A DNA stretch of 64,000 nt, taken from contig NC_088342.1 of the NCBI RefSeq assembly GCF_036884655.1, forward strand, positions 33,354,001 through 33,418,000, read 5' to 3'. The translations under genes and the position numbers were made by a program. Numbering within the stretch: the stretch's first letter is position 1; the number at the start of each line of letters is the position of its first letter. This DNA is from Musa acuminata AAA Group. Taxonomy: Eukaryota > Streptophyta > Magnoliopsida > Zingiberales > Musaceae. The notes under the pieces are model-generated. The model ran no database searches. It was given only the letters and a program-made list of their open reading frames with translations, and had not been told where the DNA came from. Shown piece by piece: positions 8,527 through 21,166 of the stretch.

Positions 8527-11500
8527 AGCATTAGATCTAACCGTGGAGGGGAATATTACAACAGAAATGACGGCTCAAGTGAATAACGTCGAGGACCATT
8601 TGCTCTATGCTTAGAGGAGTGTGGAATTATCCCTCTGTATAAAATGCCAAGGTCACCTAACATGAATGGTGTAGTTGAAAGACGAAACTGCATACTTAAA
8701 GACATAGTAAGAAATATGATTTTTTAATCTACTTTGCCAGAGTCACCCTGAAGAGAAGCAATAAAAACTATAGCTTACATTCTTATAGAGTACCAATTAA
8801 AGCAACTACAAAAACACCTTATGAGCTTTGGACCGGAAGAAAGCCTAGTCTAAGACACTTTCATAGGTTGTCTATCTAAGACAAGGCTTTACAGGCCTAA
8901 CGAAAAGAAATTGGAACCCCAAACAATAAGCAATTATTTTATTGGTTATTCTGAACGATCTAAGGGGTACAAATTTTATAATCCCAAATCAATAAATATT
9001 TTTGAGACGAGTATTGCTACAAGGATATTGAGTTTGGGGGGAGAAATAAGGTTAAAGACTTTACGTTTGAGGAAGAATTGGTTCAATTTAATCCAATTTA
9101 TATAGTTGCCACTGATGTGGTAAATTCAATACCTCAAAAGGATATAGTTATTTCAACTCTCATATAGTATAAGAAAATTATTCATGAGGATCAAACTCAA
9201 CATCCATAAGAACATATGCCACAAGAGCTAGCACCTTTGTGATGATCCATTAGGGTAAGGAGGAGTGTCATTTCATATGATTATATGGTATTTCTCTGGG
9301 AACATGAAAAAAGTAGTGATATGATGGAAGATGATCCAATCAACTTCTGTCAAGCCATAGAGGATTCCAATTCTGATAAGTGGATTAAAGCAATGAATCA
9401 AGAGTATAAGTCCATACAAGACAATAAAGTTTGAGAACTTGTCCCATTACTAGAAGGAGTGAAACCTATTGGTTGTAAATGAATTTTTAAAACCAAAGGG
9501 GATTCTAATGGTAATGTGGAGAGATATAATGCACGTCTTGTGGCAAAGGGCTATACTCAAAAAGAAGGGATTGACTTTAAATAAACCTCTCCGGTTTTAA
9601 CGAATGACTCTTTTAGAATAATTATGGCTTTAGCCACACATTTTGATTTGGAGCTCTTTTAGATGGATGTCAAAATAACAATTCTCAATGGAAATATTGA
9701 TGAAATAATTTATATGGTACAACCAGAATACTTTGTATCAAAAGAACCTAAAGAAAATAATATGTAAATTGATAAAATCTATCTATGAGATAAAACATAT
9801 TGAATCTTGGATTTTGACGATGAAATCAATTAATGAGTTTACGATCTAATGTACATTTAAGTGACGTAGGACTATATTCAATCAGGAAAGATAAATTGAT
9901 TAAAGCGGTGGAATCAAAAGTTGGGCTAAAATGGAACATGTCAGAAGATTGGATGTCGGACCGGAGGAATGGTCGACATATCAGCAGAAGGCTTCGTGCC
10001 ATGAGTTCGAGCATCGGGCCAAAAGGATCAGACATTGCACTAAGGAGATCGGGTGTTGCGGATATCAACATGTCGATTGGGCAATACATCATAAGAGAGG
10101 ACGATATGCCGAAGGTTCGGGTGAAGCATCGGATGAACCAATGACATGTTGGATAACTTAGAATTCTTACTTATAATAATTTGTCTAGATCGAAGTAGTT
10201 TTAGTTCTAATTGGATTGTTTAGAATGTAATTAGACCAACTCAATTAAGGGTTAACTCGGCCTGAATTGAGGTTATTTTGGGCCAAGTGGAAGGCCCAAT
10301 TAGTGACCCATAGTTGGCCCAAGCTGTGACACTGCCAGTTTAGGTGATAATATTGCTCAGATACAATCTCCCAGACTGTGTTAGGCGATGGTACCACCTA
10401 GTCTCAAACTAGCAGGCGGTGGTATTGCTAGTACCCCGAAAACCCAAGATGAGATCATTTGGTCCCTAAATTTGAATTCATTTGGGGCCTAAAAAAGCCC
10501 TACTCATCCTTACTCAGTAAACACATCAATTGTGAGTTAAAGAAAAGAAAAATGCTATAGTAATATTATAAAAACTCGTCTCAAGCTCTCAGTATTATAT
10601 ATGAAGTTTAAGAGAGAGGTGAGGTTGTAAAGGTTATCTCCTAAACCGGTGAAAAGGAGAAAATGGGTGTAAAAGGATAGTTGATCTTCCTCCGTTGAAA
10701 GAAGATCGATAGTGAAAGCCGATGGCCTTGAGTGAAGAGGAATCAGGAGTGGATGCAGGTCACGATGATCGAACCACTATAAAACTTAGTTTGTATTTAT
10801 ATTTTGTTTTTTACCTTTATTGCAAACTGCTTTACTTGCTCATTACATTTTTATGAACGTTTTCGAGTTAAACATATTTCCAATATGATTTTATCGAACG
10901 AAATTTTCGAATCGATGTAATTTTTATCGTAAGCACTAATTCACACTCCCCCCCTCTTAGTGCCGATTTCGATCCTAACAAAACAAACATCCTTTTAGTA
11001 GTATCACAAATTTCATCAAGTAATTATCTCATTTGGTTTTAAGATGAATGTTGTTGATGATTGCATGTATCATAAATTCAGTGGGAGCAAATTTATTTTA
11101 CTAATATTTTATATGGATGACATTCTGCTTGCCACTAATGATATAGACATATTGCACGAAACCAAGAGATTTTTATCTAGAAATTTTGAGATGAAAGATC
11201 TTGGTGATGCCCCTTTTGTATTAGGAATCCAGATACACCGAGATAGATCGCGAGGTATTCTAGGATTATTACAAAGGAACTATATCGATAAAGTACTCAA
11301 AAGGTTTAGCATATAGGATTGTAAACCAGGAGACACCCCTATCACAAAGGGAGACAAGTTCAGTCTCAATTAGTGCCTTAAAAAAAATCTGGAAACTTAA
11401 GAAATGCAGAAGATTTCCTATGCATTAGCTTTAGGGAGTCTAATGTATGCACAGGTTTGTACGCGTCAAGATATAATGTACATTGTTGGAATGTTAGATA

Positions 11501-11645
11501 GATACTTAAGCAATCATGGAATGAATCATTGGAATGTAGCTAAAAGAGTCATGAGATATTTAAAGAGAACAAAAGATCATATGGGAGATCAGACCATTTG
11601 AAGATCATTGGATATTCTGACTCCGATTTTACTAGATGCTAAGAC
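8527..11645 (+). pseudogene. Decayed Ty1/copia pol, truncated at both ends and split by solo LTR
   Basis: Homology starts inside integrase (SIRSNRGGEYYNRNDGSSE, MNGVVERRN), continues through YFIGYSERSKGYKFY and the start of reverse transcriptase (GNVERYNARLVAKGYTQKEG). After the solo LTR it resumes with NVVDDCMYHKFSG, the catalytic FYMDDILLA block, QDIMYIVG and the start of RNase H (IIGYSDSDF). Many stops and frameshifts interrupt it. No gag, protease, own LTRs or RNase H end are present. It is clearly different from the young element in copy 3. Confidence 0.85.
9798..10980 (+). mobile_element. 1183-bp solo LTR, SIRE-like copia family
   Basis: Flanked by the direct repeat aaaca (9793-9797 and 10981-10985). 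The left end (tattgaatcttggattttga) matches the start of the young element's LTR read on its coding strand. The right end (agcactaattcac, a C run, cctcttagtgccg, gatcctaaca) matches its finish. The first base pair has decayed from TG to TA and the middle is much diverged. It sits in the reverse transcriptase part of the older pol; with one duplication removed the flanking homology is continuous. Arises by LTR-LTR recombination. Confidence 0.85.
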
Positions 11646-12521
11646 AATATGATTTAATATTCTCCGACACATTCAAAAATAATAATTAATTATAAAAATA
11701 ATATATAATTAATCTAGAATTATACACATGAATACATTTAATGAGACTTATATTTTATAATTTATAATTTATACAAATACTATATTGTGGAGCATGACAT
11801 AGTTGTAATATGCTTAGACATCTAAGATTACAATTAATTAAAGGTCAAAGAGAGTTAAGTTGGTAATTGCTGATTTATTTGGCAAATCAAAAATTTATGG
11901 CTATTGAATTGACTTGCTAAATACATAAGAAAGATCAGAAAAACTCAACCATATGACTTTAACTTAGTGTAAAAAAAAATCTAATTAATGAAATACGATG
12001 TTAATTTAAAGCTGAAGTAAATGCATTCTGAAAGTAGAAATTTATTCAGAAAAAAGGAAAGAAAAAAGTGTAAGAGTTGTTTGTATTAGTTTGAAAATAG
12101 TATCTCATTCATTTCAATATAGTGCTACTTGATTAACCTCTCATCAGATTCTATCGTTATTGTTGGAGAAGCATCTTATGCTTATATTTACAGTGTGCAA
12201 AACTAGGAGGAAAAAGAAAGGCCATGCTCAACATCAAACACAATGAAAAAGTATTGCATTTCGGAAGGAGATTATTATCAAACCATGAGTGCTTTCAACG
12301 TTCCCAAAAATGACGGCACAGTTCCAGTGGAAGAATAGTCAATACTCTGAAATTTGGAACCTATTTTTCTGAAGCAAAATCTCAAAATATATTATGCTGC
12401 AATGGAGCAATGGTTCAGTTCTTTTCATTGCAATCTGAGGCCATCAAAAAATTACAATCTGTCCAGAAAATTCAGACGTAAGTGAATTTGAACGATCCCT
12501 CCAAGTACTTCAACATCAAGG
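11646..12521. other. AT-rich stretch downstream of YAE1-like gene (same at 24286-25161, 46257-47132, 58905-59780)
   Basis: No coding region or transposon end recognised. The right part probably holds the 3' untranslated region of the minus-strand YAE1-like gene. Confidence 0.4.
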
Positions 12522-13265
12522 TCATTCTTCTTCCTCTCCTTTTACAACATCAACACTTGCTTTGATTTCAGAAGACTCACTTACAAGTAACATAAGCTCC
12601 TTGAAAAAGAAGTCTAACTTATTGCAGTCAAAATCTTCGATTGCCGATGATACTGTCGCTTTTGATCTTTGATGAGATTGTTTATTTTCTTGTTGTAGTT
12701 GAAAGTGATACATTCTCAGAGCATCGTCCGTGGAAATCTCTTGAACGGGCTTGTAAAGACTTTGAAACGTGCATCTGTCTTCAAGCTTCTTAACTAACTT
12801 TTCTTTGAATTGATCTGGGAGGTTTACAAATGCACTACGAAATAATGTAGGAAAAATAAGATACCAAAATTCTTCTGCAGAAAGAGATCAGTAAATACTA
12901 TCACTTTTCACCTTGTGATGCCTCTAACAATTCCCCATTTGTAACCACTGCTTGCAGATTGCTTAAACCCAATGTTGAAGCCCTCTTGGGCAGAAGCTTC
13001 CTTTCCTGCAGATATACCATCTCGATAACCCATATAAACTTTTGTCAAGGGTTCCATATGATACATCCTCAAGTTTAAAGCCCTAAAAGTTTTACTATGA
13101 AGAGTTTTGGACAAAGGATATGCATATCATTTATAGATTGCAAGGATACTGTATAAAATTGATCATAACGCCTCTTCTGTTCTCTGTTTAAGTCAGCATC
13201 TGAGATTTCATTCAGAAGCCCATCATCACACCAAGAATCATCAGAAGCATGCTCTGGAACTAAAA
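12522..13265 (-). CDS. YAE1/LTO1-like protein gene or gene remnant
   Basis: Family knowledge: YAE1 with LTO1 is an adaptor in iron-sulfur cluster loading of the ABC protein Rli1/ABCE1 in the cytosol. Seen: three minus-strand exons. Exon 1 (about 13150-13265) encodes an acidic stretch then LNREQKRRYDQFYT. Exon 2 (about 12912-13038) encodes ten G/S residues spaced by three, the deca-GX3 signature. Intron 2 is 77 bp (12835-12911), GT-AG. Exon 3 (12522-12834) encodes NLPDQFKEKLVKKLEDRC, continues as a helical tail and ends in KGEEEE and a stop. Oddity: the exon 1/exon 2 junction has a GT donor after the QFYT codons, but the nearest AG acceptor gives the wrong frame, so this could be a pseudogene or use another site. 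The start codon was not found; a possible small exon lies at 14323-14353. The exon-encoded sequences look identical in all copies. Confidence 0.6.
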
Positions 13266-15024
13266 CTAACTCATTAGCATATTAAACTTTGTATTTGGTC
13301 AAAACAACCATGGCAGTATATCATACAACTTCCACAAAAGGCATCATGTAAATGCTACATAAACACCAAAGAGACCAAAATGTCATCTAATATATCCATA
13401 ATATAGTCACTAATTTGAGGAAGAATGAAATTAAAATTTTAGTTTTGATGAAACTATACTCTGCACATGAATTGCTATGCATGCATCTAGGCCAATCAAA
13501 TTCAATCGTCTCTGACTTTAAAGGAACAATTCATTCGATTCCAAAATCTCCACATGTGCATGCTCGCTCAATAGCAGAAATGAAAAAGAAACAGTAAAAC
13601 AATATGATGCATGAGCAATTAAATTAATTTATTAATAAAATAAATTTAATTTGTTTAGAGATATTTTACATATGTAATAACATGAAAATATCTACTCAAC
13701 GAGGAGAAAAAGAAAGAAAAAATACAACAAAAAAGAAATCATATTATTGAAAATTACAAATCTTGATTGAATATCTTAAAGATTCATCTCTATAAAGATG
13801 AAAGATTATCAATCAAAAATATCATGAAGAGAGGAAGACTATTTCTCAAATCAAATCAGAAACGAAGAACAAGATATCATATATTTGATTTGATGCGATT
13901 GTAATTTTTTAAATTTCTGTAATTTTCTTTTTATTCTTATACTTGAGCATATAAAAATGGGCTATAACATTGTAATGTATGAATAAAAAAAGGATCCATG
14001 AATCAAGTTTTTTTCCTTTCCCACCTTGTGAGGCATGCGGAGGTGCAAGACTTCTATCCTAGGAGTGTTATCTTTGAGCCAATTGGATAGTTATACATTT
14101 GCTTATTATTTTTAGTTATTATCTTTCACTTTTCTCTTTCTATTCCTCCACTATGAAAGTAATTTGTTGTTGCTCGTCCTACATGCCAACCAATATTGAA
14201 CACTTCAAAATTAAATATACCATCACATAAGTCTCAGAGATATAACCGCAGTGCCTCACCACAATGCTAAAAACTTTGCAAATATCTAGTATTGGTAACA
14301 AACCTCATAGCAAACTTTTTACCTTCATCCTCTTGTGATGATCTAAGCATGTCCTACAAATAAATCAATTTGTTCCAAAGAGAAACAGAAGAATAGAAAT
14401 AGCAGGTGCCACCAATTCCACCAAGTAAACCTTTTTCATATAAAAATATGACCAAAAGTATCAAATTTATGAGGAAAAAAAAAGCTCACTGAGGGAAAGA
14501 ACAAGGGTGATCTAGAAGTTGTCCGCTTGCGGAGGGAGGGCAGCCATCAGAGTTAGAGCTTATCGGGAGAATCACATCAATCGGATCGATAAGCAGCAAA
14601 AACACATAGTCCTAGATTAATCATGAGGACCAGATTGATGGCGGAAAAGAATCTTGCACTGCATCTTCTTTAGGGTTTTCGAACTAGAAAAGTGCGAGAA
14701 GGGAATTGGGGGCTAACCGTGAAGTTCTGAACAAGATATGGTCGATTGTAATGCATTAAATAAATTTGTGAGAGAGTAGGGAACTCTCTTCTTTCCTTAG
14801 AGAGAGAAGCTCTGGGTTTCTAAGGCGATAAGGACAACCCCATTGCCTTCTCCCTCCTTAATTCCACCTTTGATGCGACCCAACCACACCCTTCCCCACC
14901 CCCCCCCGCCCCCAACTACTGGCTTCACATCCCCTACTTGGCTCTCTCCTTGCATCCATTGTTGTTCCCCTCCCTAGGGTGTCATCATCTTCTTCTGTGG
15001 TGTCGATCCCTTCAGTTAGGGTTC
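13266..15024. other. Upstream region of YAE1-like gene, copy 2
   Basis: Same content as 626-2384, with C in place of T at 14034. The LTR-like segment is at about 13680-14080. Confidence 0.35.
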
Positions 15025-16060
15025 CTAGAGTGATGCCAAGCCAGACCCCTAAGGTTTTCTCCTTTGGCAAGTACCAAGAAAAATGGGCCACTCCATCGGG
15101 ATCCTTCCAATGCCCCTCCGCCTTCCAAGAAGAGCCAATTGGATGGCCCTTTCACTGGAAAGAGCATCTCTTAGGCATTGATGTTAATTGGTCCTTCATA
15201 TGGGCCAGATGCAAGTTCACTACTATCTTCTTCTTTGTTTAACCGGATCTATGATGCTTCTAAGGATTTCATCGAATTTGACGAAAAAACTCCTCATGAA
15301 TGGCAAAAACCTTGAATATCTAGTTTGATCAATCATTTCCTCCGACTTCGACTTTGGATTTCCTGAAATATGTGGTTTCTCACTAATGGAAATGTTCTTT
15401 GGTGTCCCAAGTGATCAATTTGGCTTAAGGTTTTTATTTGCTTTCAATTTTTTTCTAAAGCGGAGGTTGTTCGCATCCTCACCGAGGGACCATGGACCAT
15501 TCGAGGGGAGGTTTTGTATCTGATGCCCAAGAAAGCTAATTTCCAGCCTCTCACAGAGAGGATCTCATCTGTCCCTATCTAGGTGTAGTTCGTCAATCTT
15601 CCTTTGGAGTACTGGAACAGAATGTGTTATTAATCTTGGTTCTCTCCTAGGTCGTCCCCTAAAGAATGATGAATGTTCTTTCTCGTTTGAAAGGGGTCGA
15701 TATGTAAGGTTAGTATAGAAATCGATCTTTCAAAACCCCATAAGCAGTATGACTGGGTCACCTAAAGAAAGGAATTTTCCAAACTGTTTCATATGAGAAT
15801 TTACCTTTGGTGTGTTTCAAGTATAGTTGTGTGGGTCATAAAGTGGATTTGCCCTCTAGTTTCGATGACTTCTTTGACTTCCTCCCTTGTTTTTCTGGAC
15901 TCTTCTCACAAGGCCGACCCCCAAAAGGGTGTGGAGCAACCCCCTTCCGATTTAGATGGCTCTATTACCCTAAGGGAGGTTGGGTCTTCTCACTTAGAGC
16001 TGGACCTCTTTGGTCCATGGATTAAAGTTGAGAAGCGTTGCCCGATTGGTCGTCGGCACA
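15025..16060 (+). pseudogene. Broken LINE ORF1, copy 2
   Basis: Same disablements as copy 1; A at 15027 replaces G. Amplified with the unit rather than independently inserted. Confidence 0.7.
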
Positions 16061-16191
16061 GCCAAGCCAACGCTGATCGAAATCGATCGGAATAGGGGGG
16101 TGGCGTGGTGCCATGTCGAGGAAGCGATCGAGGCCATTGGTTTCCTCTGCTCCTTGAGATATTGGCACACATACAGGTCACATGCCCCCTA

Positions 16192-16600
16192 CACTATAAG
16201 AAAAATAGTTATTAACCATGAACAAAAGTTGTCACTAAAAGAATTAGTGCAAAATGAGCCATCACTAGCTTCCGTCAGCATAGATCTCGTGGCTAAAAGT
16301 TTTAGTAACAAAAAAAGACACATATGTCATTAAATTATAGTTTTTAGTGATAGTTTATATTTGTAGCTAAAACATTAAATTCTATCGCTAAAAATAAATA
16401 AATTGATAAATTAATATTTCTGTGACAACAATTGGTTATGAACACTTCTGTCACTAAAAGAATTGACTAACAATTTTAGTGACAATATAATTAACTCTTA
16501 CTGATTAAATGGAAAAGATAATAATAATTTAGTGATGGCTTGACCTGTCACTAAAATATAAAAAAAATTAGTAATGGATTATTTGAGTGTCACTATACTG
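16192..16600 (+). mobile_element. CACTA-like end, copy 2
   Basis: Terminus at 16192-16208; no change seen against copy 1. Confidence 0.5.
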
Positions 16601-17288
16601 TCAATAATAATTTTATTAATTACCTATCAATTTTTAATAATTTCAAAATCATACCAAAACTTTTTCATAAATTCAAGATAAAATTATTGATATTTGAAAC
16701 TTCACATTACAATCTTTATTTTATCCAAAAATCAATATCAAAGTGAGACAATTATAAATTCCACATCATCTCGAAAAAAAATACATCAAGATATCTTTAT
16801 ATCTTCATTCTTGAACTCTCCTGTGTCATCTTGTGCATCTTGCGTGAAGTCACAATTGCACAATATATACAGACAAGTCACAATTGTTAGAGTTGCATAG
16901 TAGAGTTGAATAGTCCATCACTATTATCCCATGTTTGCAAATGCAAATGGTTAAGAAGGTGAGGAAACTGAAACCCTATTCTTCACACATTATTTCTTGC
17001 TATTATACTATGGAGGTATATGCAAGTTTTCCTTTATGTCAACCTACTGCTGACATTACATACTTTTTATTTTCAGAGTTAAGAACTGTTGTATATGAAA
17101 ATAAAAGCAATTTTATGGTTGATTTCATTGATAAAACATAAACATGTCAAGATTGTTAGCAGTCCATAACAAGTTTCTAGTGTACTGCAGCCTAAAATTG
17201 GAATCCAAAATCAGATTAAAGCTTTCTAAAAGATATACCTCTTAAGTGAAGTAAAGCAGCATGCAAGCTTAGATATATCAGTGTTGCC

Positions 17289-18541
17289 AAGCATTGAAAT
17301 AAAGTGATATAGAAACAGAAAATATCGAAGTCAAGTTCATCTTCCTAAGCGAGGGGAGGCCCGAAGCGCGTCGCTTGGGCGCTCGCCCGAGCCCAGGCGT
17401 CGGGCGAGCACCCGGGTTAAACCCAGCGACCGAACCAGCGTTTTAGGTCTGGTTCAATCTCCGGTGCTTTAGTTGGTCCAATCGAACCAACTAAAGCACC
17501 GATATCAGCCTTCTTCTCACGACTTCCCCAACTCTAACCCCGCTCGCCACTTCCACTCCCACTGCCGCTGCCACTGCTACCGCTATCGCTGCCACTATCG
17601 TCGCTCGTCGCTCTTGCTCTCGCTGCCGCTGCCACTGTCGTCGCTCGCCGCTCCCGCTCTCGCTCCCCCCTGCTCGCTGCTACCGCTGCCACTATCGCCG
17701 CTCCCGCTGCCACTACTCGCTGTTACTACTGTCGCTGCCACTATCGTCGCTCGCCACTCCTGCTCCCGTTGACACTGTTGCCGCTCCCGCTGCCTCTGCT
17801 CGCTACTACTGCTGCTGCTGCCACTATCGCCGCTCGCCGCTCCTACTCCCGCTACTCGTTACTACCACTGTCGTTGCCACTGTCGCCGCTCCCGTTGCCA
17901 TCGCTCGCTGCTACCGCTGCCGCTGCCACTATCGCTTCTCGTTGCTACCGCTGCCGCTGCTCTCAGTCAGTAGCCTCAGTCTTCCTCTTACTCACACTCT
18001 TCTTACTTCAATAGTATACTGTTATCAATATATTAACAATATGCTACTAACCAAGGTTCGTCGTACCGTACCGTACAGGCGTTTCGACCCGAGCTCGGTA
18101 CGGTACGGTACGGTACCGGTGTACCGGGCGGTACATCAGGGCGTACCGAACAATTTTATACTTTTTTCATACTGTAGCACTGTAGCGGTATCGGGCGATC
18201 CGCATACCGGTAACCTATCGGATCGGTACGTACCGCCGGGTACGGATGGTACGCTTCGGTATGATAGACCTTGCTACTAACTATATACTAGTAATAGTAT
18301 TTTTATTTATTAGATTAATAATATATTATTTTGATTTTAATACTATTAATTTTTATTTATTTAAAATTATTATTAGGTTTCAGAATAAATGATATATTTT
18401 TATTTAAATAAATATATTTATTAATTATATTATATATTTTTATATTTTAGCGTCTCGCTTCACTCAGACGAACGCCTAGCACCTCGGACGTTTTTGGACC
18501 TGAGCACCTTTTGGCACCTAGCGCCTTTTCAATCAATGCTT
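17289..18541. mobile_element. Probable non-autonomous DNA transposon, copy 2
   Basis: Minisatellite at about 17545-17975, differing from copy 1 at three sites shared with copies 3 and 4. Confidence 0.35.
18052..18272. mobile_element. Mutator-type MITE, copy 2
   Basis: Duplications at 18043-18051 and 18273-18281. No change seen from copy 1. Confidence 0.65.
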
Positions 18542-18650
18542 GTAACAAAATTGCAAACTCTCTTTAATGCATCTCAACTCCCAAAGCTTTGACAACAAGT
18601 TGAGAACAACTTATAGCTAAACAATGAAAAACAAGACCAAGTTTATATAC

Positions 18651-19235
18651 CATTTATGCCCTCCATTCCAGCTCTGACAATAGGCCGAGCACTTGAGTAG
18701 CTGCGGAAGGACCAAAAACTCTTATCTACAAAACATAAATAAATGTTACACAATGGCACTTCCCGTGATTCACCATCCAAATTCGAGCAATCAACAATCC
18801 AAATAACATAATTAATCAAATTAAAGCCCCACGCCCCCACAATCCAAACCCTAATTGAGATTTCCCAAGAGGATCCGCCACGATGAACCTCACGAGAAAC
18901 ATAGAAGAAAAGGCGTAATCCAAATAGAACCGAGAATCCACGCAGAACAAATACAACCCTGAGCAATTAAACGGAAATCGAGACGAGCTCCATAGCAAAA
19001 GAAACAAGAGCATATCAATGCGTCGCAATAGGAACGGGGTAGGAGAAAGGAGTGGAGGCAAACCTGGGGGCAGGGCCCGACGACGGGATCGATCGCCTGA
19101 GGAGCAAAGGTAGGGGTTTTCGACGAGCGGGACAACTGGGTGGGACGAGTGAAGCTCCGTCTCTCGATCTCGTCTTCCTCGCCCGCTCCTATTTCGCTGT
19201 TGGTGGCGACGCACGGACGTGAGGGGATCATTAAA
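18651..19235 (-). pseudogene. Unidentified leader/second exon, copy 2
   Basis: Exon 2 at 18651-18725 and leader donor after 19064; same as copy 1. Confidence 0.4.
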
Positions 19236-20319
19236 TCGCAACTACAGAGAGAAGCAGTGTAGAACGAGGAGGTCGAGGAGCAGTGACGGCCAGGACCGAA
19301 GAGCCAAGTAAGAATCCGCCATTTCCACCGTCTCTCTCTCTCACTCTCCCTGCCTCCGGGGGTGATATGGCGAGGGCGTCTCATGCTTAGTGACGCGATT
19401 GATATCGGATTCGGGGAGTGGCCTCCGGAGCCGTCGGATCCGGGTGGGGTTGCAGTCGCCGCCGTTCTCCCTGTAGTTGCAATTTAATGATCCCCTCACG
19501 TCCGTGCGTTTTAATGATCCCCTCACGTTCCTCGCCCGCTCCTATTTCGCTGTTGGTGGCGACGCACGGACGTGCGTTTTAATGATCCCCTCACGTCCGT
19601 GCGTTTTAATGATCCCCTCACGTCCGTGCGTTCTCCGCTCAAAATGGCGACGCACGGACGTGAGGGGATCATTAAAACGCACGGACGGACGTGAGGGGAT
19701 CATTAAATCGCACGGACGTGAGGGGATCATTAAAACGCACGGACGTGAGGGGATCATTAAAACGCACGTCCGTGCGTCGCCACCAACAGCGAAATAGGAG
19801 CGGGCGAGGAACGTGAGGGGATCATTAAAACGCACGGACGTGAGGGGATCATTAAATCGCAACTACAGGGAGAACGGCGGCGGCTGCAACCCCACCCGGA
19901 TCCGACGGCTCCGGAGGCCACTCCCCGAATCCGATATCAACCGCGTCACTAAGCATGAGACGCCCTCGCCATATCACCCCCAGAGGCAGGGAGAGTGAGA
20001 GAGAGAGACGGTGGAAATGGCGGATTCTTACTTGGCTCTTCGGTCCTGGCCGTCACTGCTCCTCGACCTCCTCGTTCTACACTGCTTCTCTCTGTAGTTG
20101 CGATTTAATGATCCCCTCACGTCCGTGCGTTTTAATGATCCCCTCACGTTCCTCGCCCGCTCCTATTTCGCTGTTGGTGGCGACGCACGGACGTGCGTTT
20201 TAATGATCCCCTCACGTCCGTGCGTTTTAATGATCCCCTCACGTCCGTGCGATTTAATGATCCCCTCACGTCCGTCCGTGCGTTTTAATGATCCCCTCAC
20301 GTCCGTGCGTCGCCATTTT
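19175..20319. repeat. Foldback cluster, copy 2
   Basis: Cores at 19236-19482 and 19857-20103. The left core differs from copy 1 at 19456 and 19481, the right core near 19982; all three changes are shared with copy 3. Confidence 0.75.
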
Positions 20320-20352
20320 TCTTGGTACTTGCCAAAGGAGAAAACCTTAGGG
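20313..20352 (-). repeat. 40-bp inverted copy, copy 2
   Basis: Reverse complement of 15047-15086. Confidence 0.85.
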
Positions 20353-20456
20353 TCAAATACTCATCTTGTAAATGAGCTTACAACAACATAATCAAATTAA
20401 TATTTTATTTATAAAAAATTAATTTATTTTAAGCTTTCGATTTTTGGTAAGTTAGT

Positions 20457-20800
20457 CTACGTCGGTTTTGACACGAATTGAAATGTTTGTCGGCGCTCTC
20501 TCTCTGTCTTATAACTATTTTCTTGGCAACGAGAATATGAAAACAAAAATGAACAAACCCTCATCACTCGATAACAGAACAATACCATGAAGAGCAAACC
20601 AAAATAACAACAATCCATATCACTTGAATCGAACCAGAACCTTTCATCAACGAGATTAATGTCGAGGAGGTCTCGAGGAAGCAATTTCTTAAAAGCATAA
20701 ACTCGTCCTCCTCCTTCATCGGCACCTCCTCACCAACTTTGAAACCCGCCGTCTTCAATCAAGTCATTGGGAATAAGGGGTTGGCTGCGCGGGAGAGGGA
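20457..20800 (-). pseudogene. Unidentified 5' gene fragment, copy 2
   Basis: Same as copy 1. Confidence 0.3.
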
Positions 20801-21166
20801 GGAGTGAAGTATTTAGGATGGTGGAGAGAGAGGGAGGAGAGGAGAGGAGAGCGTGGGCCGTGATTCCTGATCTCGTTTGCGGAGCTGGAGATTGGTATTT
20901 CCACTAGGGTTCGCCTACAATCGTGCACCACCAAGAAGGCCGTGACACGTTATTTCTTTTTCAAAACATTTATATCCCAACTTGCTTAAGTTGAATCGAC
21001 CGACTCTAAGTCAACTCGTAACTCCATTCTAGTCAAGCTTTGTATCCGATTCAAACGTCAGGTCCAGCTCCAAATCTCAATCTGGGCCGTAGGATCACAT
21101 GATCCTACGATCTTGATCACAAATTTGATGACCGCATCTAATTCAACAGTGAATATATATATATAA

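Larger units (their letters stand above)
1..12640. repeat. 12.64-kb tandem unit, copy 1
   Basis: First of five tandem copies; the phase is arbitrary because the array enters from the left. Bases 12641 onward repeat bases 1 onward. Private differences include T at 1394, A at 2068, T near 7258 and changes near 10247 and 10270. It shares G at 2387 and G at 3464 with copy 5, against copies 2-4. Confidence 0.97.

Noticed and set aside
9826..10161. Overlapping open frames of 76-103 codons on both strands
   Set aside because: They lie inside the solo LTR, and no domain was recognised.
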